From contig OY998180.1 in NCBI GenBank assembly GCA_963921935.1, positions 111,730,183 through 111,794,182 of the forward strand: a DNA stretch of 64,000 bases, written 5' to 3'. This DNA comes from Galeruca laticollis (taxonomy: Eukaryota; Arthropoda; Insecta; Coleoptera; Chrysomelidae). Each line of letters opens with the position of its first letter. The first letter of the stretch is position 1. The notes under the pieces were generated by a model. That model was not told the DNA's origin. It ran no database searches and saw only the letters and a list, made by a program, of their open reading frames with translations. Below are positions 55,689-64,000 of this stretch, piece after piece. Made by a program: the position numbers and the translations under genes.

Positions 55689-56042
55689 CGGGACAATACG
55701 TCCCAAGGCATATTTTATTTAGACTATTGGGAATAGTGATCCCAAATAAACGTATATAAATGCCAGTTCAGTCTTTTCAACGACCAAAGTAATCTAGCGT
55801 ATGTTTGTTTAGGAATAAAACGGGATAAACTCAAATTTTTCGTACACGTGGTTGCACCTAGTGCGTTTATTTAGTGAATTTGTTTTTTGATTAATTTTTT
55901 GCTGTGTACCGTGTGTAATCATGTAAGTACCCCTACTTTAACACGCCTAGTGTTTGCACCATATAACGTTTTGGCTGGTAGATTTTATTTTCGAGGGACA
56001 TTATGTCCCAGCGGGCTAATTTGATGGGATTATTCATCCCAG
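55689..56042 (+). promoter_or_regulatory. Four subterminal palindromes, left side of piggyBac
   Basis: GGGACAATACGTCCC (about 55690), GGGAATAGTGATCCC (about 55729), GGGACATTATGTCCC (about 55995) and GGGATTATTCATCCC (about 56027). They share an inverted GGGA/TCCC frame 15 bp long. They could be transposase-binding sites; this is inference. Confidence 0.6.
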
Positions 56043-56073
56043 TAGGCGTAAAAATTGTTTTTCTTCTTTTCAG
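55923..56073 (+). other. Probable 5'-UTR intron of the piggyBac gene
   Basis: GTAAGTAC at 55923 and TTTTTCTTCTTTTCAG ending at 56073 are strong splice signals, and the start ATG (56075) follows directly. Without splicing, an in-frame ATG at 56003 would add 24 hydrophobic residues. Confidence 0.6.
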
Positions 56074-56074
56074 A

Positions 56075-57808
56075 ATGAGCAAAAGAATATTAACTCCAAA
56101 GGAGCTTGAAGAAATCGCTGAAAATTTGGACTTGTCAGAGACTGATACTGATCCTTACCGTAACAGTGAGGATGAAGATTCAGACTGGTATCCTCCGGAT
56201 TCCGAATCTGAACATGCATCTGAAGGCGATATGCAGACTTCAAGTTCCGATGATGACGTTATCGAACCTGAAGGTAACGAAGTTTTTCTCGATAGTTATC
56301 CAGATACAGATTCCAACGTTCCAAACGCATCGACAATTCTTCAACCAGTGCCTACAACATCTTCTGGATCAGACAACATAATCTGGAATTCAGTGCCGCA
56401 GAACTATATCCCAAGGATTCAACTCCCCACTGCTAGGAATACAGAAATTCTTTTGAACTCTATAAATAGTCAGTCTACAGAAATTGTTAGTTTTCTGAAG
56501 TTATTTCCAAGAAGTTTGTACATATTTATATCGCAATGTACTAATGAGAGGTTAACCATTTTGGAAAAGAAAACTAAGAAAAAAGTTGAAACAAACAGAC
56601 TCTTCAGAAATTATGATGGTAACTGGTGTTATGATGGTAATGGCTTATAACACGCTTCCAAGTTTGAGTTGCTATTGGTCAAAGCATACCTCCATGGGTA
56701 ATACTGCAATAAAAAATGCAATATCACGTGACCGTTATAAACTACTTATATCCAAATTATACTTCAATAGCCCTGAGAAACCAGCAGATTGTTCCCAGAT
56801 TTATTATATCGAGGAGCTTCTGGAGTGTTTCAAACATACATATCAAAATGCAAGAACGGATTCGGTTTATCAGCCTATAGATGGAAGTATGGCGAAATTC
56901 AAGGGCAGATCGAGTCTAAAACAGTATTTGCCCTTGAAGCCCATCAAACGTGGAATAAAGTTATGGGTAAGAAGGGACTCTCTTAGCGGTTATATTTATG
57001 ACCTCGATGTGTATAGTGGAAAGCCGGATGGGCAAGCAGATGGAACAGTAGGGGAAAGGGTTGTTAGAAAACTTACCAGCTCAATTACGAAAACTGATGT
57101 AATATGTTTCGACCGATTTTTTACATCTTTGACATTGATGAAAACCTTGCCATATGCTGCAGTAGGAACTTGTATTGGTACGCGAAAGAACATACCAAAG
57201 AGAGAGAAGAATGAATCAACATTTCTATGCACAAATGACGGGATTACGTTTACTGGATGGCTCGATACGAAAGAAGTTTTGGCAATTAGCAACTGTCATG
57301 GGGATCAGCGTACATTTGTTGACCGAAAGCAAAAGAATGGCGAAAAACTTTCTGTTGAATGCCCCGATATCATCGCCTTCTACAACAAATATATGGGAGG
57401 GGTCGATTTGACTGATCATTTAGCTGGCCTATATGAATTTGACCGCAAGTCTACCAAGTGGTGGTTTTTTACAAATTATTAATGATAACTGGTGTAAACT
57501 CTTTTATTATTTACAATGAAGTGAGACGTAAAAAGATGCCATTTTTGGAATTCTCGGTAGCCTTGGCAGAAAGTCTTATTGTACAAGGGAAAAGCAAAGC
57601 CGGGGTGAAGAGACGATCAACTTCCCGAAGACCATCAAAGCGGCAAAAAACAATGTTGAATGTTGGTGACCATATGCCGATTGTCGAGCAGAAACGGAGA
57701 AGGTGCATAAGATGTTCACAAATGAAGATGGAGAAACGGACAAGAACTGTTTGCAGAGCATGTAGTGTGTCGTTATGCAATGACTGTTTCATCCCTTTTC
57801 ATATGTAA
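56075..57808 (+). pseudogene. piggyBac transposase (DDE_Tnp_1_7) with two frameshifts
   Basis: Start chosen at 56075 (MSKRILTPKELEEIAENLDL), next to the splice acceptor. An acidic Ser/Asp-rich N-terminus follows, usual for the family. The frame shifts near 56600. The core then reads LPSLSCYWSKHTSMGNTAIK, with the first catalytic Asp in YQPIDGSMAKFKGR, the second in ICFDRFFTSLTL and the third in YNKYMGGVDLTDH. All three are kept. A second shift near 57475 precedes the C-terminal basic region (VKRRSTSRRPSKRQK) and the Cys-rich finger RCIRCSQ...RTVCRACSVSLCNDCF, which binds DNA. At about 580 codons the length is normal. Two small shifts are the only defects I see. Confidence 0.93.
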
Positions 57809-57865
57809 AATCATGTAATATTTTTACTAAAATTATTTGTTCAACTTATTTTTGTGTGTTTTTTC

Positions 57866-57920
57866 AAAACTGGTGGGAAATATTGTCCCAACGTAATGGA
57901 CTAATGGGACCATATGTCCC
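57866..57920 (+). promoter_or_regulatory. Two subterminal palindromes, right side of piggyBac
   Basis: GGGAAATATTGTCCC (about 57874) and GGGACCATATGTCCC (about 57907) have the same form as the four on the left. Confidence 0.6.
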
Positions 57921-58094
57921 ACTAAAAAAAACTAAAATACGTTGAAAAAATTTGACAAAATTACAAACATCACTAAAAGCTTCCCAATTTCAAAATATGG
58001 AACCGCAAATCAAATAATAATCTTAACGAAAAAAATAAAAATACGTCTTGAAAGGGCTAAAAGATAGAGATTGTGTACTAATGTATAATTCAAA

Positions 58095-59084
58095 TAAATG
58101 GTTTTAAAGATTAAACCTAACTTTTCCGCATCTGTGAGATGCCCTGAACAATATTCTATCATAGAATTGTCACTTGTCTACACTTAGGGGGATGTATCGT
58201 GCTAACAAACCGAAATTTCTCCAAAAATGTAGTATATGTGGATTTAAAGGACCCGAAGTACTCTCTCTGGTCAACTGAAAATCAATAGAATACATCTGTG
58301 AGACACCTTGAAGAATATTCAATCATAAAATTGGCCACTTGTATACAGTCTGGAGGCTATATGGTGCTGTCAAACTGAAAATTCTCGAAAAATGACAGAA
58401 ATTTGGTACTCCAAGTATCATAGCACCCGTTTTACTGGATTTAGTGAACTCAATATCAATAGGGTTTATCTTTGAGACGCCCTGAATAGTATCCAATTAT
58501 AAAATTGGCCACTCGTATATACTCCGGACGCTGTATCGCGCTAACAAACTGAAATTTCTCCTAAAATGGCAAAAATGTCTTACTTAAAGTACTATAGCAC
58601 CTGCTGTACTAGCTCTGGTGAGCTTAAAATCAATAGGGTTCATCTGTGAGATATCCCGAATAATATCAAATCATAAAATTGGTAACTTGTTGCACTCCGG
58701 AGGCTGTATTGTGCTAACAAACTGAAATTTCTCTAAAAATTACAAAAATGTCGTACTTCAAGTACCATAGCACCCGTTATACTGGCTCTGGTGAGCTGAA
58801 AATCAACAGGGTTCATCTGTGAGATGTCCTGAACAATATTGAATCATAAAATTGGTGACTTATTGCACTCCGGAGGCTGTATCGTGCTAACAAGACATGT
58901 AACGAAAAATGGCCGACGATAACGACGACGACATACACACAGGATTTTTTTTCTAAAAACCGTTTTTTCGTGTTGTTGATAAAAAATGTAAAACTAACTC
59001 AAAATTTTTTTTACAAAATTCCTACTTTTTTTGGGGTAAACCAATACTTTTCTCGCATATTAGGTAGGTTGGGTGGAAAAGCAA
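58095..59084 (-). mobile_element. R-element copy 4, five monomers
   Basis: Minus-strand copy starting TTGCTTTTCCACCC at 59084 and ending GCGGAAAAGTTAG, then hairpin and CCATTTA at 58095. Monomer marks lie near 58201, 58366, 58540, 58713 and 58887. It stands 38 bp beyond the piggyBac end. Confidence 0.78.
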
Positions 59085-59690
59085 TAAATAATAGTTTAAT
59101 TGCTTATTTTTTGCGCCAGAAATAAAACTATTGAAATAACGTACTAGCACGAACTAAGGGTCCTTAACCTTACTACTTATTTAAGCAAATTTCGTGAAAT
59201 TTTGATTTTTTCGGTATTGTATAACGCCCTCTTATGATAGGTTAGTTTTTAAATAATTTTCAGGTTTATTTCGAGGTAACTTTTGTGATTAAATTACGAA
59301 TGGTTGAACAAAGTTTTGATTTTGATTCAGACGCCCTCTCTGTACATAATGAGAATAATTTGTTCCATACTAGTAACAGATAAAGTAGTATGTAATGTAA
59401 ACAAGTGTTGAAAACAATATATTGAATCCGAGTTATTCCCATAAAGGCTGTCCCGAAAATAAGTACCGTGTACTTATTCACGTAATATGCTGTATAATAT
59501 ATGTATAGGAGTCGTGCCTCCTCTGAAATTGTGGATATTTAAATAAAAACCCACCTAGTACCAGGTGTTCAATGACTCCATTCAAGAAAAAACGCTTCGT
59601 AGTCCAGTCACTTGGCTCAGAAATCTTTCGAACTGCATGGATTTTTCTAAAAATTTAGATTTAAGCATATCTTACCCTCCTATTCAAAAG

Positions 59691-59724
<34 letters not shown>

Positions 59725-60506
59725 GCAAGTTGCGCTCTTTGTTTTAAGGGAGTAAAACTACCCCTAAGTGAAAAAAATTGGAAAATACATATTTGAGCAT
59801 TTTATGCATTAAAACCTGTCCAAACCCACCCCTACCAGAGGCATTACAACAACATATATCATTAAAGTTTACAGTTATCAGTAAGTAACAAAATACAACA
59901 ACATATAATATGTGTAGCCGGTGGTCTGGCGCTTCTGTTTTGATACTTGTGTCCATGTTTGTCTTGGTTCCTTACTTCGTTTGAAGTATTATCCTAACGT
60001 TGTGGTTATCGTCGGTGAGTTTGTACCCCTGAGCAGCTATGACTCCCATTGATGTTCCCTGAAAAACAGGGTTTCCAAACGAGTGGCTTTTGAGTTTTTA
60101 TGAGTTGCAACGTGAGACACGACAGATATTGTGGGTTGTATGTTTGGAGTGAATGAGAAGAGGATATTATCTCGGCCCGCTTCGCAGGAACGGAGCAAGA
60201 AAGCGGCCCTGCTCGATGTCTTGTTTATCTGGTTTATGTGAATAACAACATTATATTTTCAGACCACCATGTAGAGGTTTCTGCGCGATCTGTGGCTCTA
60301 AGTTCCTTCGGTAAGCAGTGTGTGTAGAAGTTACTTGAAATTTTGTTGATGAAGTTCTTGGCCTTCTCATGAGGCCCAGTGTTACGAGGATATTTTAAGA
60401 AGTGTGTTGTTGAGCATAAGGACATGCGAAGACATTTATTTTGTAGTGTTTGGATTGGCTAGAAATGGCGTACAGCAGCGGCGAAGTATACAGGTGCCCC
60501 ATACGT
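59085..60506. other. Interval without a recognisable gene
   Basis: Contains a (TA)n run. The 60.0-60.4 kb part is less AT-rich and holds a 63-codon minus-strand frame (60234-60425) of no known family. No repeats match the rest of the window. Confidence 0.4.
59691..59723. repeat. (TA)n microsatellite
   Basis: About 16 TA units. Confidence 0.97.
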
Positions 60507-60750
60507 GAGTGCAACAAGTCACCAATTTATTGATTGAATATTGTTGAGGATATCTCACAGATGAACCCCATTGATTTTCAGCTTAATAGAGGCAGTACAA
60601 CGGATGCTATGATAATTGAAGTACCACTTTATTTGTCATTTATGGAGAAATATCGGGCCTTCGGAGTGTATACACGTAACCAATTTTATAATTGGATATT
60701 GTCCACGTCTCGCAGATGCGGCAGTTATTTTTAATCTTTAAAACAGTTTA
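60507..60750 (+). mobile_element. R-element copy 5, 3' fragment
   Basis: Begins inside a monomer (GAGTGCAACAAGTCACCAAT), carries about one and a half monomers and ends GATGCGGCAG, TTTTTAATCTTTAAAACAG, TTTA. The 5' end is missing. Confidence 0.72.
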
Positions 60751-60849
60751 TTTTAGGTTCTTTTTCTCGTCGTTTGCGTCGGGAGTGTGTGTTTCTTCTT
60801 CTTTTTCCTGGCCGACTTACTACGTCTGAGAACGCCTTAAAGAGTGGAT

Positions 60850-63000
60850 CCAGTTGCTAAAACTGTCCCTACTCGAGATCCTGCTCATCTTTCTAGGCAT
60901 CAGCAGGCCCTCTATTAGGTGGTCCCTCTTCTTTCTTTGTTCTTTCCTCCTTTGTCTTCGTTGCTAGACGCGAGATGCCTGGCGTAGTCTTCTCTGGTAT
61001 TGCTCGTCTGCTCCCTCATCTTGATTTTGGGGTGGGTCTTCAGCTCTTCGAATCTTGTCCTGGCTGTCTCGTCCATGATGTTCTGGATCATCTCTTGGTC
61101 CAACTTTCTCGGTAGATCTGCTGGTCAGAGATGTACCGAGGGGCGTTCACTGCTTGCCTCAGGCTATTGTTCTGCTGGGCTCGGAGCTTCCTTCGGTGAC
61201 TCTCTGCAGTGTATCCCCTCGCTGTTGTACATGCGTACAGCATTATGGGGATGAGGATGGCCTTGGTGAGTCGATGTTGAGTCTTCAGTTCCAGCTTGGA
61301 TCTTCTTTCGACTTCCGACGAGTCCTCCCATTCGTCCTCTTACCTTTTTAGTCTTGTCCATTAGGTAGTCGACGTGGTCCTTGAATGTCAGTCCTTGGTC
61401 AATGATGACTTCCAGGTACTTCGCTTTGGTGGTCCAGCTAACTTCTTCACCCGCTATGTCTACGTTATCTTCTGGTATCTTCCTGTTCTTCCTGAAAAAC
61501 ACGGCTTGGGTCTTCTCTGCGTTGAGGCTGACCTTCCACGTCGTACACCAGTCGTCGATTAGGTCCACGGATTCTTGTAGTCTTCTCGTTACCATCGCTG
61601 GCTGGGTGCTTCTAGTTGCGATGGCAGTATCGTCTGTGTAATGATCGTCATAGTGCTGTCTGTCTTGCGGATGTCCGCCGTGTAGATTCTACTTCCGTCC
61701 AACAACACAGTTCGGATTTGGTCTTGTTAAGCTTGATCCGGAATATGTTCTCCAGATAGTTGCTCAGGAGCTTCGTGAGGGCTCTGGAGTATCCGCATTC
61801 TTTCATCTTGTATATCAGTCCTTCGTGCTAGATACGGTCGATGGCTTTGGTTACATTCATGAAGATGGCTCCCGTTGATTGTTTTCTGTTGAATCTTTGG
61901 GTGGCGTATTCTACTATCTTCGGAACTTGGTCTTCGCCTCTTCGTTGTTTCCTAAATTCGAACTAATCTTCTGGCAGGATCCCGATGACTTCTGTTTTCT
62001 CTTGAAGTTTCTTCAAGACGACCCTCTCGACTATCTTGCCCATCATGGGGAGGACATGGATGAGCCTGTAGTTATGGGAGAACTTTGGGTCATTTTCGCT
62101 CTTTCTCAGCATGATAATCTCCGCTTTTTCCATTCGTCTGCAAAGTGCTTGGTCTTCAATATTTCGTTGATGATGCCCGTCAGGAATACTGCTGCTTTCC
62201 TTGGTAGATGCTTAAGGGCGTTGTTGGAGATGCCATCGTTCCCTGGTGTCTTCTTCTTGTCTCTGGTCTGGATGACGTAGGCTACTTCCTTAGGGGCGAT
62301 GTAGCGTAGGTATCCGTGGTAGTGTTCTTCATCGTCTTGGTTTCGGACTACTTCTTATAATCAGTCTGAGAAGTCCTAGTTTGGGTGCTCATTCAGGGTA
62401 AATTGGCATTCCATGTTTCTTCTGAAGGCTTCTGCTGTTTTCTCGTCCGTGTGGGCTAGTCTCTTTGTCTTGTCTCAAGATTTTGGCAAGCTTCCTTAGT
62501 TCTGGTGTGTATGGGTCCACTCCTTCTAGTCTCTTCTCCCAGTCCTTGGATCGGAGTTGCTTCAGTTACGTCTTGACCTCCTCATTGAGCCTGTTCACGT
62601 CTCTATTATCTTCTAGATTTATTGTCCTGTTGGCTCTTCTTCTCGTCCTGTTTTTCACCCTGATGAGCTCTCATAGTTTGTCGCTGGTGTTGGAGAACCT
62701 CTTGTGATTGTCCACCCATCTCGTTGCCGTGTTGTCTTCCATTGTTTCTTCTATCTGTTTCAGTTGGTCTTCCAGTTCCTCTGCGTTGGTGATGAATGGG
62801 ACTAGTCCAATCAGCTGTCCGGCTCTGCACTTGAACTTTTTCCAGTCTTTCTTTGCTACTTCTCTTCCAGTTATTCTGTATCCTCCTAGCAGCGTGAGGA
62901 TGGCTGGTTAGTGGTTGACGTTGACGATGTCCCATACCTCTGTGATACCTTATACTATGGCGATATCCACTACGTCTCCTCCTCTGGGAGGTGTTAGATC
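60850..63000 (-). pseudogene. Jockey-clade retrotransposon, copy 2, 5'-truncated ORF2
   Basis: Same family as 15330-19320, with matching sequence from the 3' end (ATCCTGCTCATCTTTCTAGG near 60880) to about 62995, which corresponds to about 17570 in copy 1. The upstream part (ORF1 and most of the endonuclease) is absent, the usual 5' truncation of non-LTR elements. The RT C-terminal region is open at 61164-61595 (RRLQESVDLIDDWCTTWKVS, LNAEKTQAVFFRKNRKIPED, then VDIAGEEVSWTTKAKYLEVI). RT motif C reads HYTDDTAIAT (about 61620-61650), YTDD in place of YADD. Many stops and shifts. The 27-bp duplication of copy 1 is absent. Confidence 0.86.
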
Positions 63001-63330
63001 CCGGTTGATTTAATTAATGTAAAAGAGGAAATTTGTATTGTACTACAAATTTTCAACCTCTAGATACTACCCTTTATGGCAAACATAACGTTGAAACATA
63101 ATTTTTACGCTGTAAAAGGTTTGCATAAATTTCAAAAAAATTAATATTTTACTTGTATAATGATGTTTCATTTATTTAAACATATCGTATTCATATACAC
63201 CTATATGTATAATAATAATAATAATAATAATAATAACTTTATTCACAATAAATAAGTAAAATGGTTACAATTATAAAGAGCGAATAAAGTAAAAATGAAC
63301 GATAAGTACATGAGTACTTGTTTCGTGATT
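63001..63330. other. AT-rich spacer with (AAT)n
   Basis: About 9-10 AAT units at 63207-63236. Nothing else recognised. Confidence 0.6.
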
Positions 63331-63990
63331 ACAATATGCTTATGAAATATAAATACATAAATAAACTTAAATACAAGTAGAGAACATAGATACACATAAA
63401 TAAATGTAAATACAAATGCACAAAATATAAATAAAAAAGCACAACATATAAATACACATAAATAGATATAAATACGGAAGTACAAAATATACACAAATAA
63501 ATGCAAATACAAAATGTAGATTCAGAAAACTAAATTTAAAGACAAATGCACAAAATATTAATACTCATAAATAAATATAAATACAAAGGCACAAAGTACA
63601 TATATACACCCAAATAAATGCAAATACAAAAGCGCAAAACATAAATACACATAAATAGATGTAAATACGAAAGTACAAAATATAATATACATAAATAGAT
63701 GTGAATACGAAAGTTCAAAATATAAATACACACAAACAAATGCAAATACAAAAGTACAAAATATAAATACACAAAAATAAATGTAAATACAAATGCACAA
63801 AATATAAATACAGATGAATAAATATAAATACAAAAGCACAAAATATAAATACTTCTAAATAAATGCAAATATAAAAGCGCAAAATATAAATACACATAAA
63901 CAGATGCAAATACGAAAGTACAAAATATAAATATACATAAATAAATGCAAATACAGAAGTAAAATATGAACATATGAATCTTAATCAGAA
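63331..63990. repeat. Minisatellite with a period of about 41 bp
   Basis: Units such as AAATGCAAATACAAAAGTAC then AAAATATAAATACACATAAAT repeat about 16 times with substitutions. Spacing measured from AAAGTAC or a variant: 63671, 63711, 63752, 63792, 63833, 63874, 63914. The array has no stop codon in several minus-strand frames, which produces Tyr/Phe/Ile/Cys-rich pseudo-proteins. Confidence 0.9.
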
Positions 63991-64000
63991 CTCAAACATG

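Larger units (their letters stand above)
55674..58056 (+). mobile_element. piggyBac-superfamily transposon
   Basis: It begins CCCTTTCGAGAC directly after TTAA (55670-55673) and ends GTCTTGAAAGGG at 58056 followed by CTAA, a one-base change from TTAA. The TIR is thus 12 bp with one mismatch. The element is 2,383 bp with one transposase gene. Six imperfect palindromes of the type GGGA-n-TCCC lie between the ends and the gene. Confidence 0.9.

Noticed and set aside
59085..60506. Possible host gene in the less AT-rich 60.0-60.4 kb part
   Set aside because: The only frame (63 codons, minus) shows no domain, and no splice-joined exons could be recognised.
63243..63973. Putative membrane proteins rich in Tyr, Phe, Ile and Cys
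   Set aside because: Three frames of the same 41-bp minisatellite give similar products, as expected from low-complexity DNA.
1..64000. tRNA, rRNA and snRNA genes
   Set aside because: No A/B-box pair with a cloverleaf or conserved rRNA core was recognised by eye; a tRNAscan-SE/Infernal run would be decisive.

Overview
This window looks like a transposon graveyard from an arthropod nuclear genome, most likely an insect. The base composition is strongly AT-rich. The mix of element types is typical of large insect genomes such as those of beetles: DUF4817-type Tc1/mariner, piggyBac, PIF/Harbinger, pogo/jerky, Penelope, Jockey, RTE, I-like and Ty3/Gypsy. The assignment to insect, and still more to beetle, is inference. 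I found no host gene, tRNA, rRNA or CRISPR array that I could defend. Almost every coding stretch is a transposase or retrotransposon polyprotein broken by frameshifts or stops.

Layout. 0-2.3 kb: the 3' end of a Penelope-like element (PLE) inserted in a pogo-type transposase. 4.2-4.6 kb: a mariner fragment. 4.9-8.5 kb: a Tc1/mariner-superfamily element with about 500-bp terminal inverted repeats (TIRs), whose left TIR is split by a repeat-rich element (R-element). 9-15 kb: more transposase relics, a second R-element and a snap-back PLE fragment. 15.3-19.3 kb: a Jockey-clade non-LTR element. 19.6-22.4 kb: a foldback-like element built of 142-bp units with a 9-bp target duplication. 23.5-26.3 kb: PIF/Harbinger remains with a MADF-BESS partner gene and a third R-element. 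26.7-30 kb: a Gypsy integrase split by a pogo-type element. 31.0-35.5 kb: a composite PLE insertion with a 12-bp target duplication. 35.8-37.4 kb: a 333-bp tandem duplication and another Gypsy integrase. 37.4-40.7 kb: an RTE-like element between inverted repeats. 42.0-46.4 kb: an LTR-bounded Gypsy element that lacks gag but carries a macrodomain after the integrase. 47.2-52.7 kb: a nearly full-length I-like element with RNase H. 53-58 kb: small non-LTR pieces, a pogo-type relic and a piggyBac with TTAA-type ends. 58.1-60.8 kb: the fourth R-element and a fragment of a fifth. 60.8-63.0 kb: a second Jockey copy. 63.3-64 kb: a 41-bp minisatellite.

Relationships. Nesting gives a partial order of events: PLE into pogo; R-element into a Tc1/mariner TIR; PLE fragment into an R-element; pogo-type element into Gypsy; snap-back repeat into Gypsy RT. 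The most interesting items are the macrodomain in the Gypsy element, the R-element family (which resembles non-autonomous Helentrons), the 142-bp foldback element, candidate hammerhead ribozymes in the PLE ends, and repeated palindromes flanking the piggyBac gene.
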